A DNA stretch of 64,000 nt, taken from NCBI RefSeq assembly GCF_933775445.1, contig NC_065876.1:21080001-21144000 (forward strand). Reading direction: 5' to 3'. Every line of letters starts with the position of its first letter. Position 1 is the first letter of the stretch. This DNA comes from Argentina anserina (lineage: Eukaryota; Streptophyta; Magnoliopsida; Rosales; Rosaceae). This document shows, piece after piece, positions 47,830-60,531 of this stretch. The notes beneath the pieces were generated by a model. The model did not search any database, was not told the DNA's origin, and was given only the letters and a program-made list of their open reading frames with translations. The translations under genes were made by a program, and so were the position numbers.

Positions 47830-50800
47830 CTCTCAACTTAGACTCTCTCATGTTCATTCTCCGTTAGGCGCATCTCTCACAATTGTCTCCTCATACGTGT
47901 GCTCCTCAAACGGCTCATAGTATAGCTTAAGTCGATGCACATTCACTTTGAATGTCTTCCCTGTTGTATCACTTTAAATCTCAACTGTACCATGAGAAAA
48001 CACGTTAGTAACAACAAATGGGCTAACCCAACGTTAACGAAGTTTCCCTGGAAACAACATAAGCCTTGAATGGAATAACAGAACTTTCTGGCCCACTTGG
48101 AACTTATTTCCTCTAATCATTTTGTCATGGTAAGCACGGGTTTTCTCTTTGTAAATCCACGAAGCATCGTAAGCCTCATTCCTAATCTCCTCAAACTCAT
48201 TGAGCTGCAACTTTCGATGTAGACCTGTTTCATCCAAGCTCATGTTGAACTTCTTCACCGCCCACCATGCTATATGCTCTAACTCCACTGGAAGGTGACA
48301 TGTCTTCCCATACACCAATCTAAATGGTGACATCTCAATAGGCGTCTTGTACGCGGTCCTGTAGGCCCATAATGCATCATCCAACCGATCACTCAAATCC
48401 TTCCTTGTTGGACCTACAGTTTTCTCTAGAATTCCCTTGATTTCTTTATTGGACACTTCTACCATGCCACTTATCTGAGGATTATATGGTGTCGAAACTT
48501 TGTGGGTTACTCCATTCTTCTTAAGCAATGCCTCAATTGTCCAGTTGCAGAAATAAGAATCTCCAGCACTTATCAAAACATGTGGTACTCCAAACATGCA
48601 AAATATGTTAGTTCTTAAGAAACCTACAGCCACTTTTGAATCATTAGTCCTGGTGGCCTTTGCCTCCACCCACTTCGACACATAATCAATAACTAATAAG
48701 ATATACAAGAATCATCTAGATGAAGGAAATGGACCCATGAAATCTATACCCCACATATCAAAAATTTCGTACTCGAATAATTTATTTTGATCCTAACTTT
48801 AGAATGCAAAAGATATGATCAAAATTTTTCTAAAGCAAAGATTACAGCCAAAAGCTCATTTTCCGTAGTCGAATAATTTATCTGGGCCTCATTAAGAGTC
48901 ATCGACGCATAGTAAATCACTTTAGGTTTCTTTTCTCTTCTTTGGCCCAATTGCATAGTCTGAAGCATCGCACATCAATTCGAATGGCAGGTTCCAATCC
49001 AGTGGACAAATGATGGGGGCACTAGTCAACAACTCTTTCAATTTCACAAACGCTTTCTCACATGCATCATCCCATATGAACGGCACCTCCTTCTGCAATA
49101 GGGTACACATAGGTCTCGCCACCATGGAAAAATCCTTGATGAATCTCCTATAAAATCCAGCATGACCAAGGAAAGAATGAACATCTCTCACAGTTGTGGG
49201 AGAGGGTAAGTGATGCACAATATCAACCTTAGCCTTGTCTACCACAATACCCTTAGCAGATACAATATGTCCCAAAACTATCCCTTGATTCACCATGAAA
49301 TGACATCTTTTCCAATTAAGCACAAGGTTAGTTTCTACACACCTTCTCAAGATTAACTCTAAGTTCTCTAAACATGCATCAAAGTCTTTTCCATAAACAC
49401 TAAAATCATCCATAAAGACCTCAATGATGTTTTCGATAAAGTCAGAGAAAATATAACGCATACATCGTTTAAATGTACCTGGTGCGTTGCTGATAGGAGC
49501 ACTTTGTGCTAAGTTTTTAATATGTTTTTACCTCCATTTGTACTTTGCTTAACATTTATTGTTGTAATATCGAGTCATTGAGTCACAATAGGAGTCTTGG
49601 ACGGTTATGGATGTGTATTTGTGCTTAAACGAGTTAAAAGCGAAGAATTGGTATAGAGTCCTAGTTTGAGTAGGAATCCTTATAGGACTAGGAAACCTAG
49701 TTGGATTAGGAGTCTCCATCTTTCTACGTTTTGGTCGCATTGGCGATATCTAGAGAGTCATGTTTGCATTAGGAATCCTTGTTAGACTAGGAAACGTACC
49801 ATTTTGGAAAGTCCTACTTGAACTCAAACTCTTATTACGAAACTTTCCTAAATGAACTTTCTTGTTCTAGTAAGTTTCCTTTTAGCAAATTAGAAACTTT
49901 CCTAATCTAGTTGAGCTCATCTATTACATGTGCCTTTTTAAGACAACAAATGTCTAGATTAAGACATAAGTTTCGAAATAGATTATCTCTTCTTATTAAT
50001 TTCGGTTTTTATTTTCAGATTTTAAGAGATAATTCATGGGAAAAGAAAGAGGCACGAATTGGAAAATTTCAAGGAGTCCTATTCCATGTTGTAAAAGAAT
50101 AGAGAACGGCAAGGAGCTTGAAGATGAATCTACTCATGTTTTCAGCCCATATCCAAGAAGAAAAAGGAGAGCCCAGCCCATGCCGTGTAACCCTAAAAGA
50201 AATAGGAGATAAGAGCTTATTCTACAAGGAAAGCAATGAGAGCCATTCGATCCAATTAAAGAGAGAAATCACATCCGTGCATACATGGATCAGCCCATCA
50301 AAACCCTAGCAGCCTCTCCTCTCTTCCTTCCTCTATAAAAGGCACGGCCTCCCTCACAATTCACCATCTCCATTCTCTCATAAATCCAAGCCGAAATTCT
50401 ACCCAAAAATATCCAGAAAATTCAAGCTAAAACCTTCATCCATCATCACCAAACCATACTCATCCTCTTGCCTCTCCAAATCCGAATTCATCTTGCTCCA
50501 TCCTTCAAGGTTTCTAATGTGTGATTCCTCCATGGCTTGTAATTTTTATTTTGGTTTTCTGAAATTTTCAAATTCATTGAATGATTTATTGGATGATCTT
50601 TTTGGTTTCATATATGAATAATATAAATTCAGACTTCTTTGGTTTTATGTTTTGATTGTATGAATTCTTGAATATGTATTTATGTCGTGTATAATAGCTA
50701 TGGGCAGTAGGGTTTCGAAATTAATTTAGGTTTTATTTCAATTAATTCATTGAATTTGTACATCTAAATCAATGCTTGAGGAATCCAAGGCCATGGTTCT

Positions 50801-51685
50801 CCTAAGGTTGCGATTTAATTCACCAAAGTGTTCTTTGATTGAATATGCGCTTCGTGTTTCAATTATTGGTACTTATATAGGGTTGTGATAGTTCTAGGAA
50901 ATTGCATGCTTAGTCAAGCTGCATGACGCCATGCTTGCTTACATGTCTCCAATTCGACTTAATGTGCTTATGTGCTACTTTGTTGTTTAACTAGAACGCT
51001 TCGTTATGTTGAACTCTTTTTAGCATATGTTTAGGATTGAACGCTTCGTTTATTCTAAATAAATAAGAAGTCTTAACGATTAGATGAACCTCTTCGGACT
51101 ATAATTAGAATTGAAATTGAAATGGACTTAGAAATAATAGAAAATACTTGCTGCCTATATGTTGTTTTATGCGTGTCATACATGTTTCTTGAGTAGAATT
51201 CGTGTTTTGGTTATGTGATGAATGGTTGATCAATTGTATATAAGTAATTTAGGATTTATTTTAAGTTGTAGTTTTAGAATCCAAATCAAATCCCCCAATA
51301 ACATGATAAGTGTTGAGGCCCTTTTGATTCCCCGGACTGAACGATCCATGCTTATTCTATACTAACGATGATGTTTTTCAGGGTATTTTATAGACGTTTT
51401 AACAAATCGCTCTATCAGTTGCACAACCCAAAGGGCATGCGTCGATAGGCAAAAGTGCTAAATAGACATGTAAATGTCGTCTTCTCCTAATCCTCCGGAT
51501 GAATGCATATATGGTTGTACCCACTGTACCCATTTAGAAAACAATAGAACTCGTGTCCAGCTAATCTCTCCAACGTCTGGTCCATGAACAGCAAGGGCAT
51601 GTGATCCTTGCGTGTTGTAGCATTCAACTTCCTATAATCAATGCACATCTTATGACCGGTCACTAATCTCTGGAGCAACTGTACC
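47830..51685 (-). pseudogene. Athila-like element 2 pol, fragmentary and interrupted
   Basis: From 51685 downwards: an RT start ([20 protein letters not shown], then LAGHEFYCFLNGYSGYN), the solo-LTR insertion 49491-51417, RT with [14 protein letters not shown] and [15 protein letters not shown] (49461 on), RNase H ([10 protein letters not shown]), then a deletion near 48780 that joins RNase H to integrase ([35 protein letters not shown]) and ends in an integrase tail (FKVNVHRLKLY) near 47900. Gag, protease, 5' LTR and primer site are absent; at about 51685 the sequence passes into copia integrase. It is close in sequence to the element at 1-5081. Confidence 0.88.
49491..51417 (+). mobile_element. 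Solo LTR inserted in Athila-like element 2
   Basis: TGATAGGAGCACTTTG at the left, GCTCTATCA at the right, flanked by GTTGC at 49486-49490 and 51418-51422. Removing it with one GTTGC restores the RT region seen intact in element 1 (GGTGCGTTGCACAACCC). The orientation is plus: CTATAAAAGG near 50332 would be the TATA box. Same superfamily of LTR as 5868-8063 but opposite orientation. 1927 bases, no internal body. Confidence 0.93.
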
Positions 51686-53370
51686 AGAATCATCTAGTGG
51701 TGTCTTCGAAGCTGATGCATCAGTGATCTCAACTGAACCTATCTCAGCTTCTTCACGATACAACTCTTCAAAATATGAATGCTCCCCTGAATAGCAGTAT
51801 CAGAAGAGGTAAAATAGCTCATGTCCTCAAAGAAAGTAACATCCATAGTGACATAGTATTTCCTTGTAGGTGGATGATAGAACATGTACCATTTCTGATG
51901 TCCTCTATAACCAACAAACACACATTTAAGTGCCCGGACATCTAACTTTGACATCTGACTTTTTAGAATATGGACAGAGGCAACACAACCAAAAACACGA
52001 GCAGGGAGATTATGAAATGAGGGCAAGGAAACATGAGATGCAAGCACCTCATATGAAACTTTTTCCTAGAGGACATTAGATGGAATACGATTAATGAGGT
52101 GTGCAAAGGTTATGACAGCATCACCCCAAAGATATTTAGGCATGTGGGCACTAAAGAGAAGACAATGAGCCATATCAAGTAAATGATGATTTTTCTTTTC
52201 GGATACCCCGTTCTACTCAGGTGTGTAAGGACATATTGTTTGATGAACAATCCTATGTGTTTGAAAGAACTCCTGAAAGACACGGTTCACATATCCCCCC
52301 CCATAGTCAGAACAAAGAACTTTAATTTTGACATGGTATTGTGTTTGGACATTGGTATGGAAAGCGTGAAAAGCCGGGAAAACCTCATCCTTGGTTTTAA
52401 GAAGAACAATCCATGAAAGACGTGTGCAATCATCAATAAATGACACATAGTACCTCATACCCGACATAGTAGGTTCTTTCGAATGTCCTCAAACATTAGA
52501 ATTAATTAATTCAAAATTAAGAAAACTTTTATTAGAAATACTAGGGGAATAAGTAGCTCGATGACTCTTACCCAAAACACATGTTTCACAACGTAAAGTT
52601 GACTCATCCACACCAATAAACAAAGTAGGCATGGTGTACCTAGATCCTTCATATCAAAGTTTGTGGCTATCTGCTTATGTAATCTATCCATCTCAACAGT
52701 ATCATTACCAGTAACTACCATATCATCAACATATATAATTATGGCTGTTACCTTCCCTTGTTGGTGTTTGAGAAATAATTTGTGGTTTGAATTACTCTGT
52801 TTATAGCCAATCTTCCTCATGAATTGTGAAAACCTTCCAAACCAAGCACGAGGTGATTGCTTAAGGCCATACAAAGATTTTCTCAATCTGCATATGAAGT
52901 AACCTAGAGAACCAGCTTCATATCCTGGCAGAAGATCCATATACACTTCCTCTATAAGTTCTCCATGAAGAAATGCATTCTTGACATCAAACTGTCTAAG
53001 TGGCCAGTTTAAGTTAGCAACAAAAGAAGCAATACTTGGATAGTGTTCATCTTTGCAACTGGTGCAACTGGCTCATCATAGTCTATGCCATATGTATGGG
53101 TGAATCCCTTCGCTACTAGGCGTGCTTTATACCGACTTACTGACCCATCTGAATTATGCTTCATTGTAAACACACAGCGACATCCCATAGCCTTCTTTTC
53201 ATGTGGTGGAGATACAAGCTCCCAAATATTATTCTTTTGTAATGCTTCCCATCTTCCTCCATTGCTTTTCTCCATTTTAGGTCTCCCAATGCATCATGCA
53301 CTTTGTTAGGTACTGATACAGTGGATATTGATTTACAAATGATTCATATGACTCATACAATCTTTTGATG
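51686..53370 (-). pseudogene. Copia fragment with RT upstream of integrase
   Basis: Reading the minus strand from 53370: VPNKVHDALGD, the RT start (NNIWELVSPPHEKKAMGCR, YKARLVAKGFTHTYGIDYDE), then LRKSLYGLKQSPRAWFGRF and IIYVDDMVVTGND, ending at FDMKDLG near 52645. Without a gap the sequence becomes the GAG-pre-integrase motif (CETCVLGKSHRATYSP), the integrase core (YYVSFIDDCTRLSWIVLLKT, SDYGGGYVNR) with a stop where Trp is expected near 52485, and the integrase C terminus (VFGCVASVHILKSQ, LKCVFVGYRGHQK). Copia order is integrase then RT, so the domains are permuted. No RNase H, gag or LTR here. Confidence 0.85.
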
Positions 53371-53641
53371 ATCAAGTATACAATTCAACAAACTAGTTTG
53401 TGCTATAACACCTCTGATTGTGGTTCATCCTCCTGGGTAGAAAGCGCGCACAAGCAATATGCCACAGCTAATTCATGGCGATGATGATTCATGTATACTG
53501 GTTATATTGTTCATCTTACTCTGCTTCGGTAACTAATTCATGTCAGTCAAAAATCCAACTCCAAAGTCAAAGAAATTTGCACTCTAATCTAAAGAAAAGT
53601 TATAATGAATCAAAAAGAGAAGAATTTATACGATTGCTTAC

Positions 53642-53847
53642 AAGTAAAGATTTTGCTTCTGATAAATAATGAATACAGTCCTTTAGGCCTTTTATTCCGT
53701 AGAGTTTTAGAGCTCTTCCATTTCTCACCATAACTCTTGCTTTTTGTAAACATATACATATTGCAGTAGTATATTTATAATTTGCATTTGCATCTTCTGA
53801 CAAACCTCAGGGTTCACAGCATACAATTTCTCATAAGCATGAAGTCC
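53642..53847 (-). pseudogene. ESP: Separase copy 2: exon AYEKLYAVNPEVCQKM...GRALKLYGIKGLKDC
   Basis: Acceptor TTCATAG at 53848 and donor GTAAGC below 53642. Encodes GLHAYEKLYAVNPEVCQKMQ, a frame change near 53755, then NGRALKLYGIKGLKDCIHYL and SEAKSLL. Matches the middle of plant separase. 53371-53641 is intron, of which 53375-53465 is shared with unit 1. Confidence 0.87.
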
Positions 53848-53959
53848 CTATGAAGTTCAAGATGGAAAAGCCGAAAAACAATATTACTCACTGATACCCT
53901 ACAAAATATATACATACGCACGACCTTGAAGTGAAAAGAAACCCACAAAACATTCTAAC

Positions 53960-54076
53960 TTGGTCCAAGATTATCTCAGTTGTCTTCTTTGATATTTTTG
54001 TAGAAGATAACAACAAACTATATAAAGTTAGACCACTATCCTCAATATTCACAACGTTGCACCATTTACATTCCAT
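53960..54076 (-). pseudogene. ESP: Separase copy 2: 39-codon exon
   Basis: Acceptor ATCCAG at 54077 and donor GTTAGA below 53960, exactly 117 bases. Encodes MECKWCNVVNIEDSGLTLYS then LLLSSTKISKKTTEIILDQ. Open and spliceable on its own. Confidence 0.9.
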
Positions 54077-54538
54077 CTGGATATGACAGATAAAAAATTG
54101 CTAAAATAAACAGCGTGGTTAGTCCACACACTGCAGAACTTTTTAGACGCTATAGCTACCTTAACCCACTGCTTCACCACAGACATTGGAATGGCAGACT
54201 CCCAAGCAAAATTTGATGCAGTAGACCAAGTCTCAAAGCACTCTACATAGATTGATTCACCCCATGATTATCAACTTGGGATAGAATATCCAATAGAAAA
54301 TCACTTCCTGTACAAGACTCGCTCAAGACCTCCAAGATAGTATTTTCGGAAATATCAGCACTGGAGACTAGAGGTGGCAAGCGGGCTGGGCCGGGCCGGC
54401 CCATTTATTTATCGTGTCGGGTTCGGGCCGGGTCATTTTCTTAAATATTAAGCCCGGTCCGGGACCGTGCCGGGCCAAAAAACGGGCCGGGCCGGCCCAT
54501 TAGCATTATATGACACAATTAAAATAAAAAATATTATG

Positions 54539-54750
54539 TGTTGAAGGAAAAACACCATTAGTGTGCCTTCGTTAATGCAAATAAAGGAATAAGTTAATGA
54601 CGTTTATGGTCAACGGATGTAACGGATCAATCACCATTATGTAGCCTTAATTGCCATTGTAATTACCATTTATTTCTATTGTAATCTTGACCCCTATATA
54701 AAGAGGATTATCAATGAGATAAGTAGATTCATTCTATTTTTCCTACAACA
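54539..54750 (+). repeat. 5' LTR of the copia at 54539
   Basis: 212 bases; contains CTATATAAAG (TATA box) near 54693. Differences from the 3' LTR: ACC/AGC, GATAAG/GATGAG and TTCTAT/TTCCAT. Confidence 0.93.
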
Positions 54751-57700
54751 CGTTATCAGCACGTGGCTTTAACCATTGAGTTTTTCAAAGAAAAAGAGAG
54801 AGAGATCAAAACCCTAGCAAAATTATGTCGCAGCCCTTCAGCCTGCACAACCTTTATTCTGACACATTATATTAATCCAAGCTAGAGTGGGGGCAACGAG
54901 ATTGATACCTAAGCAACAAGACTTGGGAGCTCAAACCGCATCCACATGAGCGAATGGGGGCATCACAAATTTCCAAACGATAAGAAAATTCTTATACTCT
55001 TTTACTGCTTGAAGTTCTTATATATAATTGAATATTGACGACTTGTTAAATATTAATCCCAAGTATATAGCTAGGGCACAACGTGATCAAGCTATTAAAC
55101 CATAATTCACCTGATGACGAGATCCATCGGCGCCGCATGCCACCCTCCTTCTCACTGCGTTGATCTCACCCACGCACTCGACCCGGATCTGTCGATCCCA
55201 CCCATGTGCTCGACCCGGATCTACTCAATCCGATCCACACAAAATTTTTTTTTGGGAAATCAGAATTTACTAGTGGTAAACTAAAAGGTAATTAAAAAAA
55301 TTATCACATAGTGATTTTTAATTCACTATTTCATTATTTATGTTTTACCAAAATATTATACGGTAATTATGTAATTTACCATTAATTATTTCCTTTTTTG
55401 TTGTCAACTTACCACTTATTGTTATGGTAAGTTAAATAAATATATATATATGATTAAATGTGACCTAATCATATAATTCTAATTGTTTTGTATGTAACGT
55501 ATCACTTACACTACGACGATTAATGCGAGAAATGCGATGATCCAATTGACAATGAAGCAACATAGATTATGAGATCAAGAATCGCTTAATATGTGGTTTA
55601 TATGGCAAACTCACATACAAGTAAGATCTCAATTATATTTCTTGCTTATAGCATTTCATTCATATAAATGAAATTATATATGTTACGTGATTAAAGTATC
55701 CTCTGAATATCGTGACATGTTATATGCTATGCAAATTTAAATTTATTTTTAATTGCTTAGCATGTAATTGCATCGTAATTTTATGATTTACGTTTTACGC
55801 ATTATATTTATACATGGTTTTTAGCACAAGTACAATAATTGTCTTAGCCTTGTGTATTATGTAACCATGTTACATGCTATGCTTATTATTAAAATTTAAT
55901 TACTTAGCATGTCATTAAATCATGATGCTATGATTTAAATTTTTAAGCATTATATATTTATACATGGTCATTGGCATGTATCATGAATACGATAATTGCC
56001 TAAGTTTTGTAAATTACTTAACCATGTTCAATGATATGCTCTATTTGTTGCATATGCTATGTTTATATAATTTTTATAATTATGTTATTTAGCATATTAT
56101 ATGAGCATTGCCATGATAACGAAATTTCATGAGAATTTTATAATTCAAAAACAAAGAGAGGACAAACATATTCTTGTGATAAAGTATTTTCATGAAGTAT
56201 CGAAAAATACGACCATTTCAATTCTTGGTCTTGCAATCCAATTTGTATTTCTTGGAAATTAATTATATTGTATATCTTTACTGTGATAAAGCATCTTCAA
56301 AAGCTCCAAAGTGACCATAATGTATTTTGGTATGTTTAATTTTCGTGTAAGTCTATTTACACTTTTAGACTGCGAAACTAATATGTCTCGTACTCTATTT
56401 ACAGTTGGTTAAACCAACCCAACATATATTAGACTCTAAAGAATTTGAGTACCGACCTTCCCTACAAGCCAACCAAGGCTCAACCATGATCGAATTATGC
56501 AAATATGTTTCCCTGCACGTAACTTGGAAGCATATTTAAAATCTTGAATGACAAAAAAATGTCTCTCACGACAACGAAATGTATTTTAGAAAGAAAAAAA
56601 GAGAACAATTCTCAGAACGAACTATGGATAATAATGAAGAAATAACCCTAAAGCAAATGGCAAATATTATGAACATGTAGATTCATACAAACCGATCCAT
56701 GGCAATTATAACAATGTACCGTTTGAAAAATGCATAAGGGATATGATATGAGCAATGGAATGCCCTCTTACAAAAAGAGTATAGAATAATGAGAGTACGA
56801 CAATTTGAAAAAGTATATTCAATATCAAACTATGTGGAGAAACCTCCTCAATTTTAAGAGCGACATAAATTTATGTCAATTCAAAATGTTTCAGACTTCG
56901 ATTACAGTCTGTCACTAATTTTCCAAGATATAATTGTAGGCTATTATATATGCCTAAAATTTTGGTATTGAAGTGCTTTTGGATTGAACAAGACCTTAAT
57001 GCAATCGTTGACATACAACTAAGGTCATGAATTTTCTCAATGAATTGAGAATATTCGAATATTAATATACATTGTTCGATTTTTAATATTTGATTTTACA
57101 AAGTACCGCATAAAGTAAAGTAAATTCACAAAATATTAGTATGACATGAATAACTGAATGTAAAGAAATGCATCATGCGATCCCCACAGTAATAGTACTG
57201 AAGAATAATCGTACTATAGCCGTGGATATAAATAATAATATTAATAATGGTCGCTAATATATAATCCTTCAGAATTTAAAATATACATGCATTATGATAT
57301 GGAGATATCGTTTTACGATTCTATCAAAATACTCTAAATAATTTGGGTTTATATTCCATTTTCATGTCTTACCTATATACTTCATTGGCACTTTATGTAA
57401 CAAGGGTCAACGTGAGATAATCGAACCCTCATACGTTTTAAATATTTATGTCAACGACTTTTTCATGTAAAATGAATAAGTGAGATTACAGTTTACTTCT
57501 TTTGCACTATCTCTAATGAATGTGGATTTAACCGAGTATTAGAGAAGTTCATATGTCTATATATGAAACTGCTTAATAAATCCAACAACGTCAAAAGAAA
57601 TTGACTTTCAGGATTTTGGCATATTTGGGCTTTGACACGATTTACTGGGATACCCAGGTCGTGTCATATGTGTCCGTATATGAAAGGAGTTACACCAGGA

Positions 57701-60319
57701 CACTCATATTATTTTGGATAAAATAGAAGTAAGAACTAAGGAAACAAAGTACTGTCAAAATCCTTAAATTTATTTTTATGGAGGAATTGAAGATGTAATT
57801 TCATCCCCAGATTTCGTCGCTCCCCTAAGATGGAACAATGATATTTTTGATGCATAAGTATATGCACTAACACCATATTATGCTTCTTATATCCATTGTT
57901 ATTAGGTATGTAAAGCTAATCATTCAAATCTTATCAATTTTTTAAAGAAATTTGTATTGAGATCATCCTATGCAAAAGCATGTATTCTCATTGTGTTCAA
58001 GGATTGAATTCAACGACAATTATGTGGATTAGTTCAACCAACTTGCGGACACTTTAAATAATTTATGGTGTTGGTTAATGTGTTGACACGGTGGTCAAGT
58101 GTCATCACACCATTCACTACTAAAACTAATGTTACTTATGCTAGTTACAAACCCACTTGGTCTCACGAAAAATGACTAAAGTACTAGTCTTGATATTGGT
58201 AAATTGTAATGCGCACCAATCTTTCCATTTATGGTAATGTAATTTTTGCATAAACAACTTATTACTCACTAGTTTTTTGGCTATCACCTTAATCATTGTA
58301 AAAGGAATTACAATCGATAACATCGAAGAATCGAAATACTTGAGCTCGTCAGGATTGACACGGATCTAGAATCCTTGAGCTTAACTAGATTAACCTACGT
58401 GCCAAATTGCGATGCCACATCGCATAATGGTGAAGCCAACTAATGTGAGTAAATGTTCTTATTGGAGACGAGCATCCAGATAGTCCGCTATATATCAACT
58501 TTGACAAGCGATCTCTTTTTCCGCTAGACATGTGGAATATCACTTTGATGAGACAGTCTTCCCGTCGTTAGGGGGAGATAAGAACAAAGAATGTTCAAGT
58601 GGAACGACATGAATTGTCGTGGTTTGTCCCCACTGTGTCTCATCTTGATCCCCACTATTGCACAAAGTGATGAGATCACATATATTAGCTACAAATATGC
58701 TTGCAAGGTTCAATGTCCTAACAAGAGGACATGACACCACCCAAAAATGAATTGGGCATTGCGTTGGCACCATAGATGGTGGCATGTTGGCACCATAAAG
58801 TGGCATAAATGGTGTCATAGGCCGTGGCTCTCCAAGGAAGAGGGGGAGACCACCTTATGTTCGATATATACTCGATTAAAGGAAGAAAGCGAGTTTGGCA
58901 CAATTGGATCCATTGATCCATAATCTCAAATCCGCCTCATAAGAATTCCTGGATTTTGGTTATCACTGGGGGACGCCTCAGATGTTAGAACAAATCCTTG
59001 AATATATAGAGATCTCTACCAAATATAAACCACATGAGGATGTATGATATTGAGTCTTCATATCGAACCATACTTCGTTGAGAAATAACAACGTAGTAAT
59101 TTTGGCCTAATGGAAAGAAGCGATCCAGCATGAACTAAAGTTCACTAACAAAGAGATAGGTATTTGGGCAGGTGAAGCCGACACCGCAAGTGTAAACCCT
59201 ATCATATATCTTTGTTAGGATGCGTATGAGAATTAAAAATATAGACTCACCTTATAGCGCAAGGTCTCTCACAAACGCACTGGAATCGACTACGAGGAAA
59301 TATTCTTTTGTAATGGACCATAAAGAGATATTCTCGTAATGGAAGTCATTGCACTCCACTACCTTATCAGTTTGGTAGTTTCCGAAAAACTGACAAATGC
59401 AGCTTATGAATGGTGAAATAAGGTATCTCTATGGGGATCGAAATTAATAGATATACATGAAAGTCATAGAACAGACTTTATCCACCCAAGAAATGGTTCT
59501 AGATCACGTAGCGTTACAAAAGGAATTGAAACGTTCACGAAGTAAAATACTTGATTATGAATAGGGATCAGATGTCTTATGTCATTGCGTATTCAATATG
59601 GATTTGCAGAGTCTTTTGATGAACTAAAAAAATGTCGCCAGTACAAATCCTAAGTCGAGAATGAAAAAGATCATTGGGAAGACACAGTCTCAAAATGGAT
59701 CTTGAGGACTGTAATATTGATGATTAAACCATCAATCGGCTTTTAAGCACTCTAAAGGTTAAAAGTGAGGCTTCCATAGCTCTCATGATCAGTCATAGTC
59801 TTTAAAGATAGATCCGTTTTCGTTTAAATGAAAGATGACAAATAAGTGTCAGGAAATGAGATTCCCTATTAAGTGTAAAGACGCATTATTGCACTTAACA
59901 CAATATACTTGACTCGACCTCTCATTCGATGTATAGCTTAGCGCCCACGCAACAACAATACCTAAAGGTTTAGGTTTATAGTCCCTATAAAGAAAAGATA
60001 AAACGACATGATGAGAATGAATTCTATTCACGTCGTTACACATTTGGCGTAATTAGAAATACCTACCAAACAAGATGCATCATTAAATATGCAAAAGTTA
60101 TCATAACTCCCATGATTAATGTAAAGATCAGGGGGAGGTGCAGACATCAGGGGGAGTCTAGCACATATATGTTAATCTTAAATGTAATAGGTGCGTTGTA
60201 CTCTTTTCTCCTTCGACCAAGGTTTTATTTTCTCCCATTGGGTTTTGTTACTTGGCAAGGTTTTTAATGAGGCAACATCTTATGTACCATTATATCTTTA
60301 AACTCGGCACAAGGGGGAG
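54751..60319 (+). pseudogene. Decayed copia interior
   Basis: A gag-like start MSQPFSLHNLYSDTL at 54824 meets a stop at once. Recognisable shards: GAG-pre-integrase near 57600-57740 (FRILAYLGFDTIYWDTQV), integrase near 58020-58130 (QPTCGHF, FMVLVN, LTRWS), its C terminus near 58530-58660, and RT-like pieces near 59280-59420. No plus-strand frame exceeds about 90 codons. 55250-56500 shows no recognisable gene. The integrase resembles that at 10571-12122. The interior is dead even though the LTRs are almost identical. Confidence 0.8.
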
Positions 60320-60531
60320 TGTTGAAGGAAAAACACCATTAGTGTGCCTTCGTTAATGCAAATAAAGGAATAAGTTAATGACGTTTATGGTCAACGGATG
60401 TAACGGATCAATCACCATTATGTAGCCTTAATTGCCATTGTAATTAGCATTTATTTCTATTGTAATCTTGACCCCTATATAAAGAGGATTATCAATGAGA
60501 TGAGTAGATTCATTCCATTTTTCCTACAACA
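60320..60531 (+). repeat. 3' LTR of the copia at 54539
   Basis: 212 bases, preceded by ACAAGGGGGAG at 60310-60319 (polypurine tract). Confidence 0.93.

Larger units (their letters stand above)
54539..60531 (+). mobile_element. Complete Ty1/copia with near-identical LTRs
   Basis: LTRs 54539-54750 and 60320-60531, each 212 bases, starting TGTTGAAGG and ending CCTACAACA; I count 3 differences. Target duplication TTATG at 54534-54538 and 60532-60536. The sequence after the 5' LTR is CGTTATCAGCACG (primer site) and AAGGGGGAG precedes the 3' LTR. It sits in the hAT element. Confidence 0.95.

Noticed and set aside
54369..54510. GC-rich GGGCCGGGC tracts as a CpG island or rDNA spacer
   Set aside because: They are the sub-terminal repeats of a hAT-like element with perfect 12-base ends and an 8-base target duplication.
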